This document shows, in pieces, positions 1 to 6,312 of a DNA stretch of 11,912 nucleotides. The position numbers and the translations under genes are program-made. The stretch is from Geminicoccaceae bacterium. Lineage in GTDB: Bacteria; Pseudomonadota; Alphaproteobacteria; Geminicoccales; Geminicoccaceae. The stretch covers positions 1 through 11,912 of the forward strand of contig JAGREZ010000130.1 in assembly GCA_020446285.1 (NCBI GenBank), given 5' to 3'. The notes beneath the pieces are model-generated. The model saw nothing but the letters and a program-made list of their open reading frames with translations, made no database searches and was not told the origin of the DNA. Numbering within the stretch: position 1 is the stretch's first letter; each line of letters starts with the position of its first letter.

Positions 1-183
1 GACGGAAGGAGCCGCCTGATCCGTCTGTCGAGCGCCGGCAAGGCCGCCTATCACGACCTGGTCCCGTTGATGCTCGAGGTCGAAGAGAGACTGCTGGCGG
101 TCTACTCGAAGGAAGAAGTCGCCGAGCTGCGACGACTGATGGCAAAGCTGGCGGATCAGGATAGCACAATGTTCGTTGTGTAG
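1..183 (+). CDS. MarR-family transcriptional regulator, 3' end only
   Basis: The first 60 codons of the window are the C-terminal part of a protein whose start lies before base 1, ending at a TAG at 181-183. It opens with DGRSRLIRLSSAGKA, which matches the wing of MarR winged-helix proteins (the D-x-R signature followed by a conserved L-[ST]-x-x-G turn). A long charged helix (residues about 25-55 of the visible part) follows and would be the dimerisation helix. MarR proteins are usually small DNA-binding repressors that respond to a ligand or to oxidation. The gene meets the next gene tail to tail, with a 28-base antisense overlap. An inverted repeat at 804-826 is a possible target, but nothing in the sequence ties the two together. 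Family call is fairly sure; function unknown. Confidence 0.75.
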   Translation, partial: DGRSRLIRLSSAGKAAYHDLVPLMLEVEERLLAVYSKEEVAELRRLMAKLADQDSTMFVV

Positions 184-677
184 TCCTGAGCACGCGGGCG
201 GCTCTCCGGCATCGCGCAGCCGAGCGCCGGCAGGCTCGTCCGGGATGGTTCCTTCCATGCCAGACGCACCGGCAGGAAGAGCCCCGCATCGGCGGTCAGG
301 CGACCCAGTTCGCTGGCGTTGACGTGCAGGCGCTGACACCCTGCCGGTCCCACCAACTCTCTGGCAATTCTGCCTCCAAAGCCGGTCGGCCCTTCCTGGC
401 AGGCCGCAACCAGACTGAGGATCCGCATCTCCTCGTCCACAAGCTCGGACTGCCGGACACTGCCAACCACCTCGCCGAGCGCTTCACACAGATCATCAAC
501 CAGCCGCTCGAAGGCGACAAAACTGCGTTCGATGTTCGCCAATCCGAACCATTCATGCAGGAACCGCAAGACAATCGAGGGTGTCGAAGAGTTCTTTTCG
601 GCCATCATCCGTAGCACCCACAACACCTTCTGCTCGGAACCCGTAAGCTCGCAGGTCTTCATCCGTGACATTGCCAT
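156..677 (-). CDS. Hypothetical protein, about 173 aa
   Basis: I do not recognise this family. The chosen start is the ATG at 677, because GGGAGAG stands just upstream of it on the - strand; the frame is open to 758 (200 aa), but those first 27 residues have no ribosome site and read less like protein. A second in-frame ATG at 671 is also possible. The protein begins MAMSRMKTCELTGSEQK, and its first 100 residues look helical and soluble, with no signal peptide or membrane segment. A phrase LTGSEQKVLWVLRMM near the N-terminus could be a helix-turn-helix-like segment, but that is a guess. The last 30 residues are Pro/Arg-rich and overlap the end of the MarR gene antisense. A TATAAT box lies about 135 bases upstream of the ATG. 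Confidence 0.5.
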   Translation of the reverse strand: MAMSRMKTCELTGSEQKVLWVLRMMAEKNSSTPSIVLRFLHEWFGLANIERSFVAFERLVDDLCEALGEVVGSVRQSELVDEEMRILSLVAACQEGPTGFGGRIARELVGPAGCQRLHVNASELGRLTADAGLFLPVRLAWKEPSRTSLPALGCAMPESRPRAQDYTTNIVLS

Positions 678-803
678 ACTCTCTCCCTGTTCCCGCTCGA
701 AGTGCCAGACGCTTCCCGGATACCATCCGCATGATCTGTTCGCGGAGAACGCATTCATGTCCTAAGTCAAGATCGTATCCCGTTCCAAGTATCTTCAGAC
801 AAC

Positions 804-826
804 ATTGAAATGATTATAGGTTCAAT
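804..826 (-). promoter_or_regulatory. -10 box between inverted-repeat arms (candidate operator)
   Basis: On the - strand a perfect TATAAT (818 down to 813) lies upstream of the hypothetical gene that starts at 677. It sits in the 11-base spacer of an inverted repeat, ATTGAA (804-809) and TTCAAT (821-826). A repressor bound to the repeat would cover the -10 element. No good -35 box is found 16-18 bases further upstream. The TTGA/TCAA half-sites and the overall size suit many MarR-type operators, which is suggestive only. The rest of 678-956 holds no gene I can support; it has a GC-rich self-complementary stretch at 890-899 (GTGGGCCCAC) without a T-run. Confidence 0.35.
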
Positions 827-956
827 CGCCGTTACGGGTTGGTCCGATGCTTGGTCGTATCCGGTTTTACCACGCCCACAAAATACAGGGTGGGCCCACT
901 CTCCAGAACAGAGTTCATCGAAGGTCGGCGAGGTGGCCCCTGCCCCGCATCCGGAC

Positions 957-1256
957 TTATTGTCCGTCTTGTCCGTCGGTCCAGTCGAGTTTCTCGAGAT
1001 TGTCGCGGAATGCGAAGCGGATGATGTGGCTTTCCATGATCGACTTGACACGATCGAGGCTCTCGGGGTCGGCGGCGATGACCTCGAAGCTCAGGCCATG
1101 ATCGTCGGCATCGAGGGTGGCACTGCCCGGCGGCAACGCGATCGTCCCGTGTGTGTCGTCATGCGTCACCTCGACCTTGTGGGCGAAATGCTTGCACATC
1201 TGGGCGAGATAGCGGGAACCGCGCTCGGTCTGGAACCGGCTTTGCGATTTCAGCAT
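957..1256 (-). CDS. DUF2218 domain-containing protein
   Basis: A 99-residue cytoplasmic protein that is essentially a single DUF2218 domain, full length for the family. Diagnostic stretches are SRYLAQMCKHFAHKV (residues 14-28, with H23 and H26), the ATLDADDHGLSFEV strand pair (46-59) and SHIIRFAFR (76-84). The start has a good ribosome site, GAGGAG, eight bases before the ATG. The biochemical role of the family is not known; from general knowledge, its genes are often found beside iron or siderophore uptake genes, and here it is divergent from a heme-uptake operon, which fits. Its first codons overlap the end of a possibly broken small reading frame upstream (ATGCTGA junction), suggesting the two were once co-translated. 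No clear terminator follows. Confidence 0.85.
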   Translation of the reverse strand: MLKSQSRFQTERGSRYLAQMCKHFAHKVEVTHDDTHGTIALPPGSATLDADDHGLSFEVIAADPESLDRVKSIMESHIIRFAFRDNLEKLDWTDGQDGQ

Positions 1257-1452
1257 GGTGATGTCTCCTCGACTGGTTTCAACAGGTGAACGGCGACGTT
1301 GCCGTCGTCACGGATCGTGACATCAGCCTCGACCCGATAGAGCCGCGCGATACTGGCGCGGGCCAGTGTGCCGATGCGCGCACGGCCTTGAGCAGCGTCG
1401 GATCGAAAACCCCGGCCGTGGCCAGGGCCAGGCCGTTGACAATCTGGGACAT
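1250..1452 (-). pseudogene. Small frameshifted reading frame upstream of DUF2218
   Basis: Two frames read like halves of one small protein. From the ATG at 1452 (GGGGGA just upstream) the frame gives MSQIVNGLALATAGVF and continues sensibly to LLKAVR. It then loses protein character at a GCGCGC run near 1375-1383. From that point another frame gives IGTLARASIARLYRVEADV and runs on through a strand-like stretch to a TGA at 1250-1252, which overlaps the DUF2218 start. Removing one GC unit, or adding one base, would join them into about 66-67 residues. Without the shift, the first frame continues to a stop at 1279 in low-complexity Ser/Pro/Arg sequence. The first frame is also open upstream to a TTG at 1539, so the N-terminus may be longer. 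Family not recognised. It could be a decayed gene, a sequencing error or a programmed shift; codon use supports both halves. Confidence 0.4.
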
Positions 1453-1539
1453 GGTTCCCCCGAGTTTGAAAAAGACGACCTGGCTGGTTCCCCGGGGGAA
1501 GTGGCTACCGTCACGGCGGCGGATACCGAGATTTTCCAA

Positions 1540-1794
1540 GTATAGTCAACCGGAATTTTTTTCAGTTTACATGTTCCGATTCCATAAAACGCCACGATTT
1601 TTCTATACTTTACCAATCCAGAAACGACTCATCCTTTAGACTCGAACGGAAATGACTGTTTGATTTTGGAATTGAAACAGTTCTAAAAACTTCAGCCACT
1701 GAATCGATTTAGATCTTCTCCAGGATCGATGCCCGAGATCTTGACCAATCGGCCTTGCCTGCCAATCTGCTGCGGCAGTCGGGAGTGGAAGCAG
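1540..1794. promoter_or_regulatory. AT-rich divergent promoter region with inverted repeat
   Basis: This gene-free stretch separates the - strand DUF2218 pair from the + strand heme operon and is clearly more AT-rich than the rest of the window. On the - strand a TATACT (1544 down to 1539) could be a -10 box for the DUF2218 side; on the + strand another TATACT lies at 1604-1609. Neither has a convincing -35. A perfect 7-base inverted repeat, ACTGTTT (1655-1661) and AAACAGT (1675-1681), encloses 13 bases. Overlapping it, TTTGGAA (1665-1671) and TTCTAAA (1681-1687) form a near-inverted pair; the TTCTAAA half resembles half-sites of alphaproteobacterial Irr boxes, but the 9-base spacing is wider than I would expect. 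Iron or heme control is likely for such an operon, yet the exact site is inferred. Confidence 0.4.
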
Positions 1795-2649
1795 ATGCGG
1801 CAAGTGGTTGTGCTGGCGGTGGCAGCATGGGTCGGCGGTTCGTCGATCGATGCGCAAGCCACCGACCGGCTGGTGACGGTCGGCAGCGATGTGACGGAGA
1901 TCGTGTTCGCGCTGGGTGCGGGCGGGAGCGTGGTGGCCGTCGACAGCACCAGCACCTATCCGCCCGCGGCCGACGCCCTGCCCGATGTCGGCTATCTGCG
2001 GCAATTGTCGGCCGAACCGATCATCGCCATGGCGCCGGACCTCGTGCTCGCCGGTGCCGATGCCGGTCCGCTTTCGGTGTTGCAGCAGCTTGAATCCGCC
2101 GGAATCCCGGTCATTGGGATCACTCGCGAGGATTCTGCGCAGGGGCTGGATGAGAAGATCGAGCAGACCGGTCGCGCATTGCGGCTGGACCGGCAGGCGA
2201 GCCTGCTCAGCCGGGAAGTCGGCGAGGCACTGGCCAGGCTCGAGGGCAAACGTGCGCTGATCGCCTCTCCGCCGCGTGCACTGCTCCTTGTCAGTGCCGG
2301 GCAAGGCCGGTTGATGGCGGCAGGCCAGGGATCGTCGGGAGATCACATCATCGAGCTTGCGGGTGGCGTCAACGCCGTGCAGGGATTTGCGGGGTACAAG
2401 CCGTTGAGCGCGGAAGCCGCCGTTTCCGCTGCGCCGGATCTGATCATCGTGCCGAGCCATTCCGTCGAGGCGATCGGCGGTGAGGCGGAGATCCCGAGGC
2501 TTCCGCAACTGGCCGCCACTCCGGCCGCTTCCGGCGGTCATGTGGTCGTCGTCGATTCGCTCCTGCTGCTGGGCTTCGGCCCACGGCTTGCCGAAGGGGA
2601 GGAACAACTGGCCGACGCCTTTCTCACATGGGAAAGGCGCACCCGTTGA
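1795..2649 (+). CDS. hmuT: Heme ABC transporter, periplasmic heme-binding protein HmuT
   Basis: A 284-residue periplasmic binding protein for heme (helical-backbone, cluster A/FecB-like type). I start it at the ATG at 1795: this gives a signal peptide (MRQVVVLAVAAWVGGSSIDAQA, cleavage near residue 22) and has GGGAG nine bases upstream. An upstream in-frame ATG at 1729 would add 22 residues before the signal peptide and has a weaker ribosome site. Mature-protein hallmarks are RLVTVGSDVTEIVFALG (25-41), DVGYLRQLSAEPI (64-76), the APDLVLAG segment (80-87), and GYKPLSAEA (200-208). By comparison with known HmuT/ShuT proteins, Y67 in the GYLRQLSAE motif is the likely axial heme ligand. It would hand heme to HmuUV. 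Start codons of hmuU lie inside or just beyond its last codons. Confidence 0.92.
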   Translation: MRQVVVLAVAAWVGGSSIDAQATDRLVTVGSDVTEIVFALGAGGSVVAVDSTSTYPPAADALPDVGYLRQLSAEPIIAMAPDLVLAGADAGPLSVLQQLESAGIPVIGITREDSAQGLDEKIEQTGRALRLDRQASLLSREVGEALARLEGKRALIASPPRALLLVSAGQGRLMAAGQGSSGDHIIELAGGVNAVQGFAGYKPLSAEAAVSAAPDLIIVPSHSVEAIGGEAEIPRLPQLAATPAASGGHVVVVDSLLLLGFGPRLAEGEEQLADAFLTWERRTR

Positions 2650-3743
2650 GCACGATGGCGATCGATCCGGCAACCGAAGGTACGATCAACCGCATCGCCG
2701 TTGAAATCGGCAGGCGGCAACGGCGTCGCTGGCTTGCGATCCTCGTCATGGCCGCCGCCGCGGCCGCCGTCACGGCGGGGCTGTCGCTCGGAGCTGTCGG
2801 AATTCCCTTCGTGGAGGTCTGGGCCATCCTGTCGGGGGTGCATGCACCCGCCGATGCGGTGCATGCCATGGTCGTGATGGATCTTCGCCTGCCGCGGGTG
2901 ATCACCGGTCTTCTGATCGGCGCCAGCCTCGCCTTGTCCGGGGCAGCACTGCAGGGGCTGATGCGCAATCCGCTGGCCGATCCAGGACTCGTCGGGGTCG
3001 CATCCGGTGCAGCTCTGGGAGCGGTCGCGGTCATCGTCTTCGCATCCGCATGGCTGGCCGGATGGCCTGGTCCCGTACAGCGGATCGCCCTGCCGCTGGC
3101 GGCCTTCGGCGGCGGGCTGGCGACCACGCTCCTGATCTACCGGCTGGCGCATCGCGGCAGTCATACGGATATCGCCCTGCTGTTGCTGGCGGGCATCGCC
3201 GTCAATGCCGTGGCGGGCGCTGTCATCGGCTTTGCGGTGTTCGTCTCGAATGACCAGCAATTGCGTGACCTGCAGTTCTGGATGCTGGGAAGCCTTTCCG
3301 GCATCTCCCGGGACGGGCTGCTCCCGCCGCTGGCGATGATGGCCGTGTCGGTGCTGGGGCTATGGCGTCTGGCGGGCCTGCTCAACGGCCTGAGCCTTGG
3401 CGAACGCGATGCGCACTATCTGGGTTTCGATACGGAGCGTAGCAAACGCATTCTGGTATTGCTGATCGCGCTGGGTGTGGGAGCCGGGGTGGCGGTTGCG
3501 GGGGCCATCGGCTTCGTCGGCCTGATCGTGCCTCATCTGGTACGGGTCGTGCTCGGCACAGATCACCGTTTCGTCATGCCGGCCTCGGCACTTCTGGGTG
3601 GCGCGCTGCTGGTCTGTGCCGATACCGTGGCGCGGCTCGTGGTGCTGCCAGCCGAACTGCCCATCGGCATCATCACCAGCGCCATCGGTGGCCCGTTCTT
3701 CCTGATGCTCCTGATCCGCCATCGCCGGGAGCTGGCGTCTTGA
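2628..3743 (+). CDS. hmuU: Heme ABC transporter permease HmuU (FecCD family)
   Basis: A 371-residue polytopic inner-membrane permease of the FecCD/BtuC family that forms the heme channel as a dimer with two HmuV subunits. Recognisable parts are the first membrane helix at about 36-58, LRLPR (86-90), GAALQGLMRNPLADP (105-119), FWMLGSL (217-223), the GFVGLIVPHLVR segment (295-306) that contacts the ATPase, ADTVAR (331-336) and ELPIGI (343-348) before the last helix. Length is normal for the family. The start is uncertain: ATG at 2628 overlaps hmuT by 22 bases, and an in-frame ATG at 2655, six bases after the hmuT stop, gives a 362-residue protein. Neither has a strong ribosome site, so translation is probably coupled to hmuT. 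The stop overlaps the hmuV start. Confidence 0.93.
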   Translation: MGKAHPLSTMAIDPATEGTINRIAVEIGRRQRRRWLAILVMAAAAAAVTAGLSLGAVGIPFVEVWAILSGVHAPADAVHAMVVMDLRLPRVITGLLIGASLALSGAALQGLMRNPLADPGLVGVASGAALGAVAVIVFASAWLAGWPGPVQRIALPLAAFGGGLATTLLIYRLAHRGSHTDIALLLLAGIAVNAVAGAVIGFAVFVSNDQQLRDLQFWMLGSLSGISRDGLLPPLAMMAVSVLGLWRLAGLLNGLSLGERDAHYLGFDTERSKRILVLLIALGVGAGVAVAGAIGFVGLIVPHLVRVVLGTDHRFVMPASALLGGALLVCADTVARLVVLPAELPIGIITSAIGGPFFLMLLIRHRRELAS

Positions 3744-4576
3744 CGATCGAGGCCCTGGACATATCTGTCATCCGCGGCCGGACGAGGTTGCTCGACGGGG
3801 TTTCGCTGAGCCTGCGGGCAGGCGAACTGACGGCACTCATCGGCCCCAATGGCGCCGGCAAGTCGACATTGATGGCCTGCCTCGCCGGTGGCATGACGCC
3901 CGACCGGGGCACGGTCAGGCTGGACGGCCGGACGCTGGCGGAATTCGAGCCGGATGAACTGGCGAGGCGGCGCGCCGTGCTCGGCCAGAACACCGCCGCA
4001 CCCGGTGCATTGATACTCGAGGAACTGGTGGCTCTCGGCCGCATGCCGTATCGCCGCTCGAGCCTGCGCCGCCAGAACCTTTCAATCGTTGCCGGAGCGA
4101 TGGAGCAGATGAGCGTTACGCATCTGGTCGGCCGTGCCTGTTGTACGCTGTCAGGAGGCGAGCTTCAGCGCGGCCATCTCGCCCGGACCGCTGCCCAGAT
4201 CTGGAAGGATGACGGCGGCGCGGGTGCCGGATTCCTGTTTCTTGACGAGCCGACCGCCAGCCTCGACCCGGCATTTCAATGGCATGTCCTGCGCGAGGCA
4301 CGCAAACTCGCCGATCAGGGTTCCGGGGTCCTGTTGATCCTGCATGATTTCAACCACGCGGCCCTGACCGCCGATCGAATCGTCCTGCTCAACCGTGGTT
4401 CGATCGTGGCAGCAGGCCCGCCGGACCAGGTCCTGACGGTTGAGCTGATCGCGCAAGTCTACGGAATCGAGATGGTCCGGATCACCCATCCGCAGACCGG
4501 ATGCCCGACCCTGCTTCCCGCGGCCCCGGGCCCCGGACAGACGAAGATGCGACACCGGGAAACCAGCCATGCATGA
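3740..4576 (+). CDS. hmuV: Heme ABC transporter ATP-binding protein HmuV
   Basis: A 278-residue ABC ATPase that powers heme import through HmuU. It has Walker A GPNGAGKST (35-43), a Q-loop glutamine at 83, signature LSGGELQR (137-144), Walker B FLFLDEP (165-171), D-loop SLD (174-176) and the switch histidine H202 in LHDFNHA. The insertion before Walker B (KDDGGAGAG, 156-164) is typical of HmuV-type proteins. Translation appears to begin at TTG at 3740, sharing TTGA with the hmuU stop; no in-frame ATG precedes the Walker A region, so the rare start and low independent initiation point to coupling with hmuU. The C-terminal tail (about 250-278) is Pro/Gly-rich and has no recognised role. Its last eight bases overlap the next gene. 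Confidence 0.94.
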   Translation: MTIEALDISVIRGRTRLLDGVSLSLRAGELTALIGPNGAGKSTLMACLAGGMTPDRGTVRLDGRTLAEFEPDELARRRAVLGQNTAAPGALILEELVALGRMPYRRSSLRRQNLSIVAGAMEQMSVTHLVGRACCTLSGGELQRGHLARTAAQIWKDDGGAGAGFLFLDEPTASLDPAFQWHVLREARKLADQGSGVLLILHDFNHAALTADRIVLLNRGSIVAAGPPDQVLTVELIAQVYGIEMVRITHPQTGCPTLLPAAPGPGQTKMRHRETSHA

Positions 4577-5828
4577 CAGGACCAGGCGGATCCTGCCGCT
4601 CGACCAGGATCTGGAACTTGAAAAGGCCCTGGCACCCGATGACGTCCGGAGCGCAAGCGAAGGCGGGCTGCCGCGCCGCCTGATGCTCTGGGAGGTCAGG
4701 TCCAACATGCACTGTTCGATCGTCGGCACCTGCCTCGACCGCGCGGAGCTGTCGGCGGTGATGCGCCGGGCGCGCCTGCGCCCGGTGGAAGGTTCGAGCG
4801 AATATGAGGTTCATGCCTGGTTTGTCTGCCAGTGTACCGAATCCAGCCGGGTTGCGAAATTTGCCCACAAGCTGCTGGACAGGAAATATGCCGCTGCAAT
4901 CCGCCGCCACATGCAGTTGACGACCCGCGAGGACATTCTGAAAAACTGGGACGAGGCCCGGCGCAATGGCCTGATCGCAGGAGTCTACTGGGCGATTGCC
5001 AGCGATGCCCGTACGGGTGAATCCCTGCGCCAGCGTGTCTTTGGCGATGTCCACATGATGTCGCATTTCATGACCGGACGAAATCGCCAGGACGCCCGTG
5101 CGGTTCATCTCGCCGAGGAGCGGATTGCGTGCCTCGACGACCGCCTCGTGCGGGTGCGAATGCGGCATGAGCAGGCCATCGGCGAACGCGATGCGAGGAT
5201 CGGCGATCTGGAGCGCGAGGTGCTGACGCTTCGGGCATTTGTCGTGAACAATAGCCTGAAGCAGCCGGGCGCGCCCGTGCGGACCCTTGGCAAGTGCCGC
5301 ACGGCCCGCAGCATCAAAAACCAGAGCCGCCGGACTGCCGCCGCCCGGGCCATGCTCAAGGATGCACAAGCCGAAATCGAGCGGCTGCAACGACAGGTTG
5401 AACTCCTGTCCGAAGCGGCCGTGCCTGACAAGCCGCAACAGCCACCGTCAGACGATCATGACCCGGTGGCCTGCGCGTCACGGCGTTTCGGGAACTGGCT
5501 CTATGTTGGCGGCCGCAGCACCACCTATCCATATCTGCGCCGTGGCGCCGAAGCGTTCTGCGAGCAGCTCGATTTCCACGATGGTGGACTCGAACAGAGC
5601 CTGCTCACGCTCGACGATCTGGTGGCCCAGGCCGAGGTGGTGTTCTGCCCGGTGGATTGCGTCAGCCATGGCGCCTGCCTCAAGGCCAAGAAGCTCTGCC
5701 GCCAGATGGCCAAGACGTTTGTCCCGCTACGGAGCGCCAGCAGCAGCCATTTCCGCCGGATCGCAGGACAGCTCGTCCGAAGCGAACCCAATGTCATTCG
5801 ACACTCACCGCCACGGGAAGGTTCTTGA
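4569..5828 (+). CDS. DUF2325 domain-containing protein in the heme operon
   Basis: A 419-residue soluble protein of unknown function with three parts. The N-terminal region (about 36-170) has possible metal or heme ligands: H48 and C49, C55 in SIVGTCL, H82, C87 and C89, and H100, then a LDRKYAAAIRRH helix. A long charged helical stretch (about 178-283) is probably a coiled coil. The C-terminal DUF2325 domain (about 308-395) carries WLYVGGR (310-316), HDGG (337-340), PVDCVSHGACLKAKK (361-375) and the closing LRSAS. The start ATG at 4569 overlaps the hmuV stop by eight bases, and the stop directly abuts the next ATG, so it is co-translated with heme import and heme breakdown. A role in heme handling, sensing or delivery is inferred from this position alone. 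There is no signal peptide, so it should be cytoplasmic. Confidence 0.85.
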   Translation: MHDRTRRILPLDQDLELEKALAPDDVRSASEGGLPRRLMLWEVRSNMHCSIVGTCLDRAELSAVMRRARLRPVEGSSEYEVHAWFVCQCTESSRVAKFAHKLLDRKYAAAIRRHMQLTTREDILKNWDEARRNGLIAGVYWAIASDARTGESLRQRVFGDVHMMSHFMTGRNRQDARAVHLAEERIACLDDRLVRVRMRHEQAIGERDARIGDLEREVLTLRAFVVNNSLKQPGAPVRTLGKCRTARSIKNQSRRTAAARAMLKDAQAEIERLQRQVELLSEAAVPDKPQQPPSDDHDPVACASRRFGNWLYVGGRSTTYPYLRRGAEAFCEQLDFHDGGLEQSLLTLDDLVAQAEVVFCPVDCVSHGACLKAKKLCRQMAKTFVPLRSASSSHFRRIAGQLVRSEPNVIRHSPPREGS

Positions 5829-6140
5829 ATGTTCATCGCCATGAACCGGTTTCGCGTCCTGCACGGACAGGAGAAGCGTTTCGAAGAGGTCTGGCTCAGC
5901 CGCGATATCCATTTGCGCGATGTGCCGGGATTTATCGGGTTCCACCTCGTGCGCGGGCCCGAGGATGAGGAATGCACGCTCTACGCCTCTCATACGGTCT
6001 GGGCCTCGCGCGAGGGCTTCGAGGGCTGGACGAAAAGCGAAGCCTTCCGGGATGCCCACAAAAATGCCGGTGAACATACCGGGCTCTATGCGGGGCATCC
6101 GCGCTTCGAGGGCTTCGAAGTCCTGCAGACGGTGTCATGA
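5829..6140 (+). CDS. IsdG-type heme-degrading monooxygenase (ABM fold)
   Basis: A 103-residue ferredoxin-like antibiotic-biosynthesis-monooxygenase domain. The residues known to be catalytic in IsdG/IsdI (Asn, Trp, His) appear at matching places: N6 in MFIAMNRF, W67 in FEGWTKSEAFR and H77 in DAHKNAG. The length equals that of single-domain IsdG proteins. This supports oxidative opening of the heme ring in the cytoplasm to free iron, after import by HmuTUV. The ATG follows the upstream TGA without a gap, and GGAAGG lies seven bases before it. Its own stop shares ATGA with a short out-of-frame relic of the tonB start. The ring-opened product cannot be predicted from sequence. A generic ABM enzyme on another substrate is the alternative, but triad and context make that less likely. 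Confidence 0.88.
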   Translation: MFIAMNRFRVLHGQEKRFEEVWLSRDIHLRDVPGFIGFHLVRGPEDEECTLYASHTVWASREGFEGWTKSEAFRDAHKNAGEHTGLYAGHPRFEGFEVLQTVS

Positions 6141-6178
6141 ACCGTGAACTGGATGACGTCCGCTTGAATGACCGCTGA
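6137..6178 (+). pseudogene. 13-codon relic of the tonB N-terminus
   Basis: An ATG overlapping the stop of the heme monooxygenase (ATGA, the usual coupling layout in this operon) opens MNRELDDVRLNDR and hits TGA at 6176-6178. The next frame reads LKAVEETPKDISQASAPAP from 6175 without a start codon and runs straight into the TonB protein. The peptide looks like the short cytoplasmic tail that precedes the membrane anchor of TonB proteins. A one-base change would join the two frames, but no hydrophobic anchor would result, so a deletion must also be assumed. This is inference from layout and composition. Confidence 0.4.
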
Positions 6179-6312
6179 AGGCGGTCGAGGAGACTCCAAA
6201 GGACATCAGCCAGGCAAGCGCTCCCGCCCCGGTCAAAACTGCCAAAGAACCACAGCCGGATCGTGTCGCAACGGCACGCCCGCGCCCGGAACCGTCGATC
6301 GCGCCGGGACGC

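Noticed and set aside
1636..2673. Open frame of 345 aa on the - strand opposite hmuT
   Set aside because: HmuT on the + strand has a signal peptide and family motifs; the opposite frame is Arg/Gln/Asp-rich without domain features.
4482..5438. Open frame of 318 aa on the - strand opposite the DUF2325 gene
   Set aside because: The DUF2325 motifs and the tight operon junctions are on the + strand; the opposite product has no known pattern.
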